64,000 nt of DNA, taken from positions 1,612,001 through 1,676,000 of the forward strand of contig NZ_CP108784.1 of the NCBI RefSeq assembly GCF_045207655.1, written 5' to 3'. The notes below the pieces were generated by a model that searched no databases, was not told the DNA's origin, and saw only the letters and a list, made by a program, of their open reading frames with translations. Made by a program: the position numbers and the translations under genes. Positions 45,178-54,432 of this stretch are shown piece by piece; within the stretch, counting starts at the first letter, position 1, and each line of letters begins with the position of its first letter. The stretch is from Embleya sp045207655. GTDB lineage: Bacteria > Actinomycetota > Actinomycetes > Streptomycetales > Streptomycetaceae.

Positions 45178-45857
45178 GCGGGCCGGCGGCGTTGCGGATC
45201 GTGGTGGCCGACGACCAGGAGGTGGTCCGGGCCGGTTTCGCCGCCCTGCTGGACACCCAACCGGACTTCACCGTGGTCGGTACCGCCGCCGACGGCGCGG
45301 AGGCGATCCACCGCTGCCGCGAGCAGCGCCCCGACGTCGTGGTGATGGACGTGCGGATGCCGGTCATGGACGGCATCGAGGCCACCCGGCGGATCCGCGC
45401 GAACACCGTCGAGGACGAGCCGCCCCGGATCCTGATGTTGACCACCTTCGACCTCGACGAGCACGTCTACGACGCGCTGGTCGCCGGTGCCGGGGGCTTC
45501 CTGATCAAGGACGTGACCGCCGAGCGCCTGTTCGACGCGGTGCGCGTGGTGGCCGCCGGCGAGGCGCTGCTCGCGCCGAGCGTGACCCGCCGGCTGATCG
45601 GCGAGTTCACCCGGCTGCGTCCGCGCCCGGCCCCGCCCGGTCTGGCCGACCTCACCCCTCGCGAGGTCGACGTCCTGCGACTGGTCGCCGAGGGCCTGTC
45701 GAACGCGGAGATCGCCGGCCGCCTGGTGGTCGGCGAGGAGACGGTCAAGTCGCACGTGAGCCGGGTGTTGCGCCGGCTGGGCCTGCGCGACCGGGTCCAG
45801 GCGGTGGTCATCGCGTACGAGTCGGGCCTGGTCGTACCGCGCTCCGGCGGCCGATGA
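45174..45857 (+). CDS. Two-component response regulator, NarL/LuxR type
   Basis: A 227-residue regulator. The receiver domain has the acidic pair in VVADDQEVV, the phospho-acceptor Asp59 in VVVMDVRMPVMDG, Thr in LMLTTFDLDEHVYDALVAGAGGFLIKD and the conserved Lys. The C-terminal LuxR HTH is LTPREVDVLRLVAEGLSNAEIAGRLVVGEETVKSHVSRVLRRLGLRDRVQAV. It is translationally coupled to the upstream kinase, so the two form a pair. Three palindromes in the divergent exporter promoter are candidate targets. Confidence 0.95.
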   Translation: MSGPAALRIVVADDQEVVRAGFAALLDTQPDFTVVGTAADGAEAIHRCREQRPDVVVMDVRMPVMDGIEATRRIRANTVEDEPPRILMLTTFDLDEHVYDALVAGAGGFLIKDVTAERLFDAVRVVAAGEALLAPSVTRRLIGEFTRLRPRPAPPGLADLTPREVDVLRLVAEGLSNAEIAGRLVVGEETVKSHVSRVLRRLGLRDRVQAVVIAYESGLVVPRSGGR

Positions 45858-45971
45858 GCGCACCGGCCCCCGATGCCGCCCGACGCCACCGGGCTCCGCG
45901 GCCGGTGACCTCCGGGCACACGTCGGCGAGTCCGCGTGCGGGTTTGGGGCCGCCCGGGAGATCATCGAGGG

Positions 45972-46568
45972 ATGAACACGACAGTGCACCTGGCCCAGCA
46001 GGCCGAGGCGGACGAATTGCTCGGGCGCAGTGCGTTGGCGGCGCTGGTCGGCATGCTCCTGGATCAGCAGATCCCGATGGAATGGGCCTTCGCCGGCCCG
46101 TACACGATCGCCCAGCGGCTGGGCCGCACCGATCTGGACGCGCACGAGATCGCCGCGTACGAGCCGGACGCGTTCGCCGAACTCCTGTCCACCAAGCCCG
46201 CCGTGCACCGCTATCCCGGGTCGATGGCGCACCGCGTGCAGCAGTTGTGCCAGTACCTGGTCGAGAACTACGACGGCGAGGCGAGCGCGGTGTGGGCCGA
46301 CGCGGACACCGGTGTCGAGTTGCTCAAGCGGCTGCAGGCGTTGCCCGGCTTCGGGAAGCAGAAGGCACAGATCTTCCTGGCCCTGCTCGGCAAGCAGTAC
46401 GGCGTGACCCCGAAGGGTTGGCGCGAGGCGGCCGGCGGCTACGGCGAGGCCGGCTCGCACCGTTCGGTCGCGGACATCACCGGCCCCGAGTCGCTGGCCA
46501 AGGTCCGCGCGCACAAGCAGGAGGCCAAGCGCGCGGCCAAGGCCGCCAAGGCGGCGAAGGAGTCCTGA
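45972..46568 (+). CDS. HhH-GPD superfamily base-excision-repair-like protein
   Basis: A 198-residue protein. Residues ~15-60 (LLGRSALAALVGMLLDQQIPMEWAFAGPYTIAQRLG) match the N-terminal helical part of HhH-GPD glycosylases. LLKRLQALPGFGKQKAQIFLALLGKQYGV is the helix-hairpin-helix DNA-binding motif. No iron-sulfur cysteines are present and the usual GPD Asp is not obvious, so catalytic activity is uncertain. It ends in a Lys/Ala-rich tail (EAKRAAKAAKAAKES). ATG at 45972 follows a GAGG. Confidence 0.85.
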   Translation: MNTTVHLAQQAEADELLGRSALAALVGMLLDQQIPMEWAFAGPYTIAQRLGRTDLDAHEIAAYEPDAFAELLSTKPAVHRYPGSMAHRVQQLCQYLVENYDGEASAVWADADTGVELLKRLQALPGFGKQKAQIFLALLGKQYGVTPKGWREAAGGYGEAGSHRSVADITGPESLAKVRAHKQEAKRAAKAAKAAKES

Positions 46569-46625
46569 CCGCCCGCACGCACGCGGTCGGCTCACCCGCG
46601 CCGCCCGCCCTGTCGCCTCCGCCGT

Positions 46626-48065
46626 CTACGCAGACGTCGACGCGGGTGTCGACACGGATGTGGACGCAGGAGTCGACGCACCCGGCGCCGCCGGCGCGGT
46701 CCGCCCGGATCGGGGCAGGAACAGCGCGGCCGTCGCGGTCAGCAGGGTCGCCGCGCCGAGGATGCCCCAGGCCCGGTCGTACCCCTCCAGGGTGGCCGGC
46801 GCGCCCACCGCCGCGACGAACACCGCGACGCCGAGCGCCGCGCCCACCTGGCGCAGCATGGTGATCACGCCCGAGCCGGTGGCGAAGCGATCCGGGGTCA
46901 GCGCGCCGGTCGCGGTGGCGATCAGGGTCGGCAGGATCAGGCCGACGCCGATGCCGGTGAGGATCGAGCCGGGCAGCAGATCGCTCGCGTAGTGCGCATG
47001 CGGTTCGAGCCGCACGATCCACCAGCCCAGTCCCGCGCTGAACGACAAGCCGCCGGCCACGACCAGCGCACCCGGCCCGAAGCGGGACACGTAGCGGCCC
47101 GCCAGGATGCTCACGAACGGCACACACAGCGGTCCCGGCACGGTGCCGAACCCGGTGCGCAACGCGCTCCAGCCCCACACGGTCTGCATCCACATCGTGG
47201 AAGAGAACAACATCCCGGCGAACGCGACACCGAACAGGATGTTGGCGATTCCCGAGACGGCGTAGGTGCGGTTGCGCACCAGCGCGCCCTCGACCACCGG
47301 CCGCGGGTGGCGCCCGTTGCGCAGCAGGAAGCCGGCCACGAGCACCGCGGTGGCCACCCACACGCCCACCGCACGGCCGGAGAGCCATCCCCAGTCGGGC
47401 GCACGCACCACGCCCAGGGACAACGCGCCGATCGCCGCGGTCAGCAGCGCGGCGCCGAGCAGGTCCGGCAGCGGACCCCGGTCGGTGGGCGCCGTGTCGG
47501 GCAGCCGGCGCACGCCGAGCACCAGGGTGAGCACACCGATCGGCAGGTTGACCACGAAGACCCAGCGCCAGCCGGGTTCGAGCAGCAGCCCGCCCAGGAT
47601 CGGTCCGAGCGCGGCGGCGAGCCCGCCGATCGCGGCCCACGCGCGGATCACCGAGCCGCGCCGCTCGGGCGGGTACGAGGAGAGCAGCAGGCCCAGCGAC
47701 GCGGGCGTCAGCAGTGCGGCGCCGACCGCCTGGGCGAGTCGCGCGATCACCAGCACCGCGAGCGTGGGCGAGGCGGCGCACAGCGCGGATGCCACGGTGA
47801 ACACCGCGATGCCGGCCAGAAAGGCGCGCCGGTGGCCCATCCGGTCGGACAACCGGCCGCCGGGCACCAGCAGCGCGGCGTAGACGACGGTGTACGCGTT
47901 GAGCACCCAGGACAGGTCGGCGAGCGAGGCGCCGGACCAGCTCTCGGCCAGCGAGGGCATCGCCACGTTGACGATGAACAGGTCGAGATTGACGAGTACG
48001 ACGCCCGCGCAGACCAGGACTGCGGCGAGCGCGCGTGGCGGGTGATCCGGTTCGGTGCCGGCCAT
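46626..48065 (-). CDS. MFS transporter, DHA2 family (EmrB/QacA-like)
   Basis: A 479-residue inner-membrane exporter with 13-14 helices. Motif A/C-type stretches include VLVNLDLFIVNVAMPSLAESW, the loop GRLSDRMGHRRAFLAGIAVF, ILGGLLLEPGWRWVFVVNLPIGVLTL and ATGSGVITMLRQVGAALGVAVFVAAVGAP. The C-terminus is a Ser/Thr/Ala repeat (STPASTSVSTPASTSA). The start at 48065 is chosen from GGGAGG upstream. The divergent HxlR regulator 123 bases away probably represses it. Confidence 0.93.
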   Translation of the reverse strand: MAGTEPDHPPRALAAVLVCAGVVLVNLDLFIVNVAMPSLAESWSGASLADLSWVLNAYTVVYAALLVPGGRLSDRMGHRRAFLAGIAVFTVASALCAASPTLAVLVIARLAQAVGAALLTPASLGLLLSSYPPERRGSVIRAWAAIGGLAAALGPILGGLLLEPGWRWVFVVNLPIGVLTLVLGVRRLPDTAPTDRGPLPDLLGAALLTAAIGALSLGVVRAPDWGWLSGRAVGVWVATAVLVAGFLLRNGRHPRPVVEGALVRNRTYAVSGIANILFGVAFAGMLFSSTMWMQTVWGWSALRTGFGTVPGPLCVPFVSILAGRYVSRFGPGALVVAGGLSFSAGLGWWIVRLEPHAHYASDLLPGSILTGIGVGLILPTLIATATGALTPDRFATGSGVITMLRQVGAALGVAVFVAAVGAPATLEGYDRAWGILGAATLLTATAALFLPRSGRTAPAAPGASTPASTSVSTPASTSA

Positions 48066-48188
48066 GACGGCTGCCTCCCAGGTGGGTTCCACGACTGAGT
48101 TGTATGACGGAACTCAACGTAGGGCTCGTCAGTTCTATAATGCAACTCACTGAGTCTCATGAAAGGACTCACCGGCTAGAATGGCGCC
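48066..48188. promoter_or_regulatory. Divergent control region with GAGTT/AACTC repeats
   Basis: GAGTT(48097)...AACTC(48115) form an inverted pair. A second AACTCA lies near 48144 beside GTTC...GAAC-like arms. A TATAAT sequence sits at 48136-48141. This is the likely HxlR operator and shared promoter region for the MFS and hxlR-type genes. Confidence 0.5.
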
Positions 48189-48683
48189 ATGCGTCGCAAG
48201 AGTTTCCAGGAGATGGCCTGCTCGGTCGCCCAGTTCCTCGAGGTGGCCGGGGAGTGGTGGACGATGCTGATCGTGCGGGACGCCTTCCTGGGCGTGACCC
48301 GCTTCGACGACTTCCACGAGCGGCTCGGCATCTCCCGCAACGTGCTCACCCAGCGGCTGGAACACCTGATCGAGCACGGCGTGCTGACTCGGGAGGCCTA
48401 TCAGGACAAGCCCGCGCGCTACGACTACCGACTGACCGACAAGGGCCGCACCATGTGGCCGGTCCTGAACGCGATGCGCCAGTGGGGCGACCAGTGGGCC
48501 GCCCCCGACGGCCCGCCGTTGATCGTCACGCACAGCGTGTGCGGCCAACCGGCCACCGCGGTACACGTCTGCTCACACTGCGGCGACCCGCTGACCTCTC
48601 GCGATCTGCGTGCCTCCGCGGGCCCGGGCGCCCGGGACGGCCTACTGGAGGGCCTGTCCCCCAAGGCCGCGCCCACCGCGTGA
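48189..48683 (+). CDS. HxlR family transcriptional regulator
   Basis: A 164-residue winged-HTH protein. The HxlR domain spans residues ~9-95, with CSVAQFLEVAGEWWTMLIVRDAFLGVTRFDDFHERLGISRNVLTQRLEHLIEHGVLTREAYQDKPARYDYRLTDKG. The C-terminal ~60 residues hold two CxxC-like positions (HVCSHCGDPLTSRDL) that could bind a metal or sense redox state. It is divergent from an MFS exporter, which fits the usual role as a local sensor-repressor. Confidence 0.93.
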   Translation: MRRKSFQEMACSVAQFLEVAGEWWTMLIVRDAFLGVTRFDDFHERLGISRNVLTQRLEHLIEHGVLTREAYQDKPARYDYRLTDKGRTMWPVLNAMRQWGDQWAAPDGPPLIVTHSVCGQPATAVHVCSHCGDPLTSRDLRASAGPGARDGLLEGLSPKAAPTA

Positions 48684-48787
48684 CCCGAACCGCCCGCACG
48701 ACGCCCACCGGGTGACCCCGACGCGCGCGTGCGCCGTGTGGCCCGACCGGCGTTGCGGACCGACCGGGCCGACATCGTTCGCAGGGA

Positions 48788-49045
48788 TCAGAGCGTCGGC
48801 TCGGCCGGCGGCGCGGTCGGAAGCACGGTGAAACCGAGCTTGGTCAACGCCCGGGAAATCTCCGCCGCGCTGAAGTCGCGCGGAAGTTGGCCCGTGATCA
48901 CCGAGCCCACCTGCTTGACCGGATAGGTACGGCGCCCGATACGGACCGATTCGCCGGTGATCGGGTCGGGCTTGACCCCGCTCATGGCGCGCTCCACCTC
49001 GTTCATCTGCAGGTGGAAGGACTGGCCAGCGATCGTGCAGCGCAT
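48788..49045 (-). CDS. SCO5918 family protein
   Basis: An 85-residue protein. The sequence MRCTIAGQSFHLQMNEVERAMSGVKPDPITGESVRIGRRTYPVKQVGSVITGQLPRDFSAAEISRALTKLGF matches a small Streptomyces family annotated as SCO5918-like, with the invariant PITGESVRIGRRTYPVKQVG core. Function unknown. The start is the conserved MRC. It appears monocistronic. Confidence 0.85.
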   Translation of the reverse strand: MRCTIAGQSFHLQMNEVERAMSGVKPDPITGESVRIGRRTYPVKQVGSVITGQLPRDFSAAEISRALTKLGFTVLPTAPPAEPTL

Positions 49046-49170
49046 ATTGCCTCAGCAAAGGAAGGGGTGAGTGCTACCGGTGTGGCAAGTCTTGCGCAGT
49101 CCCGGCCGCAAGCACAGTCCATGACCGCCGTCCGGGGGCCGGCCGGGTAATGCGGGGTGATATGTCACAT

Positions 49171-49203
49171 CGTGTCGTCTCGGGTTCGAGCCCTGTACAC
49201 CCA
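49171..49203 (+). other. tRNA 3'-end-like fragment
   Basis: CGGGTTCGAGCCCTGTACACCCA (about 49181-49203) has the T-arm consensus GGTTCGAGCC followed by a seven-base acceptor-like strand. No matching 5' acceptor strand TGGGTGT or anticodon arm lies in the ~75 bases upstream, so it is not an intact tRNA. It could be an integration scar or chance. Confidence 0.35.
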
Positions 49204-49320
49204 TCCGGCAAAAGCGGAATGCCTCGTTCCACCGCAGACAACCCCCACCATCGTCTGTCACCCTGCTCCGGGCAGTGACCAACCGTCGACCATCCGGAGT
49301 TACCCTCGGGGAGGACGAAC

Positions 49321-50748
49321 GTGAACAGGCTCCCGAACGCGCCCGTCACCACAAAGGTCGCGTCCACACCGCTAAAGGTCGCGTCGACACCGTTGTGGGC
49401 GGAGTTCGGCCGTACCTTGCGGACCCGGCGCCGCCTCGCCGGCATGACGCAGCAGCAACTCGGGCTGCGCGTCGGCTACCACCACAGCCTGATCAGCAAG
49501 CTGGAGGCCGGGCTGCGCGAGCCGCCCGCCGGCCTACCGCGCCGACTCGACGATCTCCTGGACACCGGCGGGGACCTGTCCGCGCTGCTGACGAGTCGAT
49601 CGATCCCGGCGCCCGCCCTGCACCGCACCCACTTCTCGGTGATCCCCGGCGGCGAGGCACCCGCGGGCCTCGCGCCGCTGGCCGACCGGTTCTGGCCCGA
49701 TCGGCTGCCGTACCACGGGCTGCCCTGCCCGCTGCACGGCAAGGACGGCTGTCACGAGTGCGAGGTCCCGCCGTACGCCGACGCGCTCACCATCCTGGGC
49801 GCCATCGACGGGAACAACCCCACTGGCGTGGACCCCGACGTCGTACACGTGCTCACCGCCCTGCTCGGCGGCTACACCCAGGCCGGTCTGCACGGCGGCG
49901 CCACCACCGCGCTGGTCGGCTCGGTCGAATACGTGCTGCGCCGGATCGTCAGTTGGGCCGAGTCGCTGAACGCGCACGGCCGCTCGCCGCACGCGCAGTT
50001 GCGGTTGGCCGCCGACTACGCCCAACTCGCCGGTCGATTCCGGATGCAGCAGGGGCAGAGCGTGATCGGCATGGCCTGGTACGACCGCGGCCTCAACTGG
50101 GCGGACGTGTGCGAGAGTCCGGGCGCCCGCGCCTCGTTGCTCGGCGACGTGTGCTCGCTGGCCCGCCTCGACGGCGACGCGGCGGCAGCGCTGGCCTACG
50201 CCCGAGCGCTGGAGGCGGTGGACACCGGCCGAGCCTGGATCACCACGCTGGCGCAGCTCTACCAGGCCCGCGGGCACGCGCTCGGCGGTGACATCGGCGA
50301 GTGTCGGCAGCACATCGCCACCGCCCATCGACATGTGAACCGTTTCGACGAACGCGACCGGGCCGAGGCGCCGTGGCTGACCGGACTGGCCGGTCGGTTG
50401 CGGATGGAGGCCACCATCGGCGGCGCGCTGCGCGACCTGGCCGCGCGCACCGGCGATCTGGCCTCGGCCCGATCCGCGGTGCAGTCGGTCCAAGCCGCGC
50501 TCGACCTGCTGCCGGTACCGATGCGACCGGCGCGGGTGCTGCTCACCGTGCGCCTGGCCGACGCGCTCGCGTGCGCCGGTCAGCCGGACGCGGCGGTGCT
50601 CGCCGCCGCGCCGGTGGTGCACGAGGCGGCCGGCCTGGGCACCGCGACCACAAATCGGGAACTACTGGGCCTGCGCCGACGTCTGACCCAGCATTGGAGC
50701 GATCTGCCCGAGGTCCGCGACCTGTTGGAGCAGATGCCTGGTCAATGA
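49321..50748 (+). CDS. XRE family regulator with TPR-like C-terminal region
   Basis: A 475-residue protein. The HTH lies at residues ~22-85 (WAEFGRTLRTRRRLAGMTQQQLGLRVGYHHSLISKLEAGLREPPAGLPRRLDDLLD). The remaining ~380 residues are Ala-rich helices in repeated pairs (for example SLARLDGDAAAALAYARALEAVDTGRAWI, LRMEATIGGALRDLAARTGDLASARSAV), similar to the tetratricopeptide-like regions of many Streptomyces XRE proteins. GTG at 49321 follows GGGGAGGA by 7 bases. It may respond to a peptide or signal, but no cognate gene is evident. Confidence 0.8.
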   Translation: MNRLPNAPVTTKVASTPLKVASTPLWAEFGRTLRTRRRLAGMTQQQLGLRVGYHHSLISKLEAGLREPPAGLPRRLDDLLDTGGDLSALLTSRSIPAPALHRTHFSVIPGGEAPAGLAPLADRFWPDRLPYHGLPCPLHGKDGCHECEVPPYADALTILGAIDGNNPTGVDPDVVHVLTALLGGYTQAGLHGGATTALVGSVEYVLRRIVSWAESLNAHGRSPHAQLRLAADYAQLAGRFRMQQGQSVIGMAWYDRGLNWADVCESPGARASLLGDVCSLARLDGDAAAALAYARALEAVDTGRAWITTLAQLYQARGHALGGDIGECRQHIATAHRHVNRFDERDRAEAPWLTGLAGRLRMEATIGGALRDLAARTGDLASARSAVQSVQAALDLLPVPMRPARVLLTVRLADALACAGQPDAAVLAAAPVVHEAAGLGTATTNRELLGLRRRLTQHWSDLPEVRDLLEQMPGQ

Positions 50749-51038
50749 GCGGCGGTCGGCCCGGAACCCCGGTCTCGAACGGCCCCGGAGCCGTCTTCGA
50801 GGCCCGAACGACCGCCCGATCGGTTGACCCGGCACTCCCGCGACTCCCGGGGTCTGCTTGGCGTTTGCCAGAATTTGCCGGCCGTTGCCGATCGCTTCAC
50901 CCCATCCCCACACCCGTGTGAGTGTTTCGCTCGCTCGGGCACGAACCCGGCCTGCACGGTCGCCCGCGTCGCTCACGAGGCGTACGCGGCGCAAGCCGGC
51001 GACGTGGTCGAGGCACGCCTTCCACCCAAGGAGCCTCG

Positions 51039-54000
51039 ATGAATCGCAGAACGACCACGGCCGGGACCGTCCTGGCCATGCTCGCCGGCTTGGCGATCGG
51101 CGCGGCCGGACCCACGGCCGCCGCCGACCCGTCCCCTCCCCCCGCCAACTCCCAGGCACTCGCGGTATCCGCCGCCGACCGGGCGGCCGCCGGCGGCCTG
51201 GACAGTCTTGCCAAGGGGCCCGACGAGCAGTACGAACGCCAGGTCGTGACCCCGTGGGTCGACGACCTGTACTCGGTCGCGTACCAGCGCACCTACCGCG
51301 GCCTCCCGGTCGTCGGCGGGGACGCCGTGGTACTGGCCGACGGAAAGGGCCGGGTGCGGGCGACCCAGTCCTCCACCGCAACGCGGGTATCGGTCACCAC
51401 CCAGCCGACCATCACGGCCGGCGCCGCCGAGAGCACCTCCAAGGCGCAGCTCCCGGTCGTGGACAGGGTCGACTCGCACCGCCTGGTGGTCCGGGTCAAG
51501 GACGACAGGAGCGCGTTGGCCTGGGAGACCGTGCTGGTCGGTCGTACCGCGAGCGCGCCCAGCAGGTTGCACGTGTTCGTCGACGCGGGCACCGGAGCGG
51601 TGCTGGACAGCTACGACGACGTGCGCGCCGGCAGCGGAAACAGTCAGTGGAACGGGCCCAATCCGCTCGCCATCGACACCACCGGCTCGGGAAGTTCGTT
51701 CTCCCTGCGCGACCCGAACCGTCCCGGCCTGTCCTGTGCGGACTACGGCACCGGTCAGGTCTTCACGAAGTCCACCGACTCGTGGGGCAACGGGCAGGCC
51801 ACCAGCAAGGAGACGAGCTGCGTCGACGCCATGTGGGGCGCGCAGAAGGAATGGAACATGCTCCGCGACTGGCTCGGTCGCAACGGGCACAACGGCAACG
51901 GCGGCAGCTGGCCGATCAAGGTCGGCCTGAACGAACTCAACGCCTACTGGGACGGCTCCTCCGTCACCATCGGCCACAACCAGGCCAACCAGTGGATCTC
52001 GTCGATGGACGTCATCGGCCACGAATTCGGCCACGGCATCGACCAGTTCACCCCCGGCGGCGCGGGCAGCGAGGCCGGACTCGGCGAGGGCACCGGCGAC
52101 ATCTTCGGCGCGCTCACCGAGGCCTACACCAACGAGCCCTCCCCCTACGACGTCCCCGACTACACCGTCGGCGAGACCGTCAACCTGGTCGGCCAGGGCC
52201 CGATCCGCTACATGTACAAGCCCTCCACCAACGGCGACCCCGACTGCTACAGCTCCTCCATCCCGAGCACCGAGGTCCACAAGGCCGCCGGCCCGCTCAA
52301 CCACTGGTTCTACCTCCTCGCCGAGGGCACCACCCCCGGCGGCGGCAAGCCCAACAGCCCCACCTGCAACAACACCACCCTCACCGGGGTCGGCATCCAA
52401 CAGGCCGGCAAGATCTTCTACGGCGGCATGCTGCTCAAGACCAGCGGCATGACCTACAAGAAATACCGCACCACCACCCTGACCTCGGCCAAGACCCTCG
52501 ACCCCACCTGCGCCCTGTTCAACAAGACCAAGGCCGCCTGGGACGCCGTCAGCCTGCCGGCGCAGCCGAACGACCCCACCTGCAACGTGAGTCCGGGTCC
52601 CGACTTCTCCATCGCGATCAGCCCGACCAGCGGCAGCGTGGCGCCCGGTGGCACCGCGACCACGACGGTGACGACCAGCGTGACCCAGGGCGCGGCGCAG
52701 AACATCACCCTGTCGGCGGGTCCGCTGCCGTCCGGCGTGACCGCGTCGTTCAACCCGGCGACCGTGCAGGCCGGTGGCACCTCGGTGTTGACCCTGTCGG
52801 CGAGCGCCTCGGCACCATCGAGCACCACCGCGATCACCGTGACGGGTACGGGTACCAGCGTCACGCACACCGCGCAGTACAACCTGACCGTGTCCAGCGG
52901 ACCCACCAACCCGAGTGACCCGCCGGACATCAGCGTCGCCAACGTGCAGGCGCACCTGTCCCAGCTCGGCACGATCGCCTCGCAGAACGGCGGCAACCGC
53001 CGCTCGGGCACCGGCGGTTACACCGCGTCGCTGGCGTACGTCAAGGGCAAGCTCCAGGCGGCCGGGTACACCGTCTCCGAGCAGACCTGCACCTCGTGCA
53101 CCTACCGCGCCAACAACCTGATCGCCGACTGGCCGGGCGGCCCCGCCGACTCGACCGTCATGTTCGGCGCCCACCTCGACGGCGTCTCCGCCGGACCCGG
53201 CATCAACGACAACGGCTCCGGCTCCGCCACCCTCCTGGAGAACGCCCTCGCGCTCGCCCAGGCCAACCCCAGCCTCACCAAGCATGTGCGCTTCGGCTGG
53301 TGGGCGGGCGAGGAACAGGGCCTGCAGGGCTCGCAGTTCTACGTCAGCCAACTCACCTCCGCCCAGCGCAGCGCGATCAAGGGCTACTACAACTTCGACA
53401 TGGTCGGCTCGCGCAACGCCGGCTACTTCATCAACAACATCAACTCCACCACCGCCGCACCGCTGAAGGCGTACTGGGACACGCTGAACCTGCGTCCCGA
53501 GGAGAACGTCGAGGGCCAGGGCCGTTCCGACGACTACTCCTTCCAGCAGGGCGGCATCCCCACCTCCGGCTACGCGGCGGGCGCCAGTGCCACCAAGACC
53601 TCGGCGCAGGCCACGAAGTGGGGCGGCCAGGCCGGAGCCTCGTACGACTCCTGCTACCACTCCGCGTGTGACACCACCGCCAACGTCGACGCCACGGTGC
53701 TCAACCGCAGCGCCGACGGTGTCGCCTACACCATCTGGAAGACGGCGGTCGGCGGCACCACGCCCGGGCCCGACTTCTCCATCACGGCCGTCCCGGCCGC
53801 CGGCACCATCCAGGTCGGCAGCCAGGGCACCACGACGGTGAGCACGGCCACCACGAGCGGCGCGGCGCAGACCGTGTCCCTCACCTCGAGCGGGGCCCCG
53901 AGCGGCGTGGGTGTGACCATCAACCCGACGTCCGTGCAGTCCGGTTCCTCCGCCACCGTGACCATCGCGGTCGCGGCCGGCACCACCCCCGGTACCTACC

Positions 54001-54233
54001 CGATCACCATCACCGGCACCGGGTCGGTCGTGCACTCGACCACGTACACGCTGACCGTCGGCGACGGCCCCAGCGGCTGCACCGCGCCCGCGTGGAACGC
54101 GAACACGGTCTACACCAACGGCAGCGTGGTCTCGTACAACGGCCACACCTACCGTGCCAAGTGGTGGACCCAGGGTGAGGTTCCCGGGACCACCGGGCAG
54201 TGGGGAGTGTGGGTCGACCTCGGCGCCTGCTGA
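51039..54233 (+). CDS. Secreted bifunctional metallopeptidase: M4 thermolysin-like + M28 aminopeptidase + chitin-binding module
   Basis: A 1,064-residue preproprotein. Residues 1-29 are a Sec signal. ~35-195 are FTP/PepSY-like propeptide. ~200-505 are an M4 domain with zinc motif HEFGH (328-332), third ligand Glu350 and active-site His414 in EVHKAAGPLNHWFYLLAEG. ~520-620 are an Ig-like domain. ~630-905 are an M28 streptomycete aminopeptidase-like domain with ligands His712, Asp724, Glu759, Asp787, His874 and catalytic Glu758. ~910-1008 are a second Ig-like domain. ~1013-1064 are a CBM5/12 chitin-binding module (CTAPAWNANTVYTNGSVVSYNGHTYRA...WVDLGAC). AAGGAG precedes the ATG. A near-perfect terminator follows. 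Confidence 0.93.
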   Translation: MNRRTTTAGTVLAMLAGLAIGAAGPTAAADPSPPPANSQALAVSAADRAAAGGLDSLAKGPDEQYERQVVTPWVDDLYSVAYQRTYRGLPVVGGDAVVLADGKGRVRATQSSTATRVSVTTQPTITAGAAESTSKAQLPVVDRVDSHRLVVRVKDDRSALAWETVLVGRTASAPSRLHVFVDAGTGAVLDSYDDVRAGSGNSQWNGPNPLAIDTTGSGSSFSLRDPNRPGLSCADYGTGQVFTKSTDSWGNGQATSKETSCVDAMWGAQKEWNMLRDWLGRNGHNGNGGSWPIKVGLNELNAYWDGSSVTIGHNQANQWISSMDVIGHEFGHGIDQFTPGGAGSEAGLGEGTGDIFGALTEAYTNEPSPYDVPDYTVGETVNLVGQGPIRYMYKPSTNGDPDCYSSSIPSTEVHKAAGPLNHWFYLLAEGTTPGGGKPNSPTCNNTTLTGVGIQQAGKIFYGGMLLKTSGMTYKKYRTTTLTSAKTLDPTCALFNKTKAAWDAVSLPAQPNDPTCNVSPGPDFSIAISPTSGSVAPGGTATTTVTTSVTQGAAQNITLSAGPLPSGVTASFNPATVQAGGTSVLTLSASASAPSSTTAITVTGTGTSVTHTAQYNLTVSSGPTNPSDPPDISVANVQAHLSQLGTIASQNGGNRRSGTGGYTASLAYVKGKLQAAGYTVSEQTCTSCTYRANNLIADWPGGPADSTVMFGAHLDGVSAGPGINDNGSGSATLLENALALAQANPSLTKHVRFGWWAGEEQGLQGSQFYVSQLTSAQRSAIKGYYNFDMVGSRNAGYFINNINSTTAAPLKAYWDTLNLRPEENVEGQGRSDDYSFQQGGIPTSGYAAGASATKTSAQATKWGGQAGASYDSCYHSACDTTANVDATVLNRSADGVAYTIWKTAVGGTTPGPDFSITAVPAAGTIQVGSQGTTTVSTATTSGAAQTVSLTSSGAPSGVGVTINPTSVQSGSSATVTIAVAAGTTPGTYPITITGTGSVVHSTTYTLTVGDGPSGCTAPAWNANTVYTNGSVVSYNGHTYRAKWWTQGEVPGTTGQWGVWVDLGAC

Positions 54234-54260
54234 GCGAGTCCGCACCTGATCTTCCCCGTT

Positions 54261-54303
54261 TGTGATGCCCGGTAGGCCGCGGTTCGGCCTACCGGGCATC
54301 ACA
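54261..54303 (+). terminator. 18-bp perfect terminator stem
   Basis: TGTGATGCCCGGTAGGCC (54261-54278) pairs over all 18 bases with GGCCTACCGGGCATCACA (54286-54303), 7-base loop, starting 27 bases after the peptidase stop. This is the strongest hairpin in the window. Confidence 0.9.
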
Positions 54304-54432
54304 CCGTTCGTGCATCACACTGTTCGGGCGGGTCGCCGTTCGCCGGCACGCCGTCCGGGCATCACCCCCGGCGGGCGGCACACCGTTCGGCCCGCCGCGG
54401 CCGGCGTCGGCGGGCGGTGGCAGGATGGTGCG

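Noticed and set aside
49130..49203. A complete tRNA gene around the GGTTCGAGCC motif
   Set aside because: No 5' acceptor strand complementary to ACACCCA and no D or anticodon arm could be drawn in the preceding 75 bases.
50973..54302. A very long open frame antisense to the fused metallopeptidase
   Set aside because: At about 73% GC, stop codons are rare in shadow frames. The antisense product is Gly/Arg/Val-rich with no family features, while the sense strand has complete active sites.
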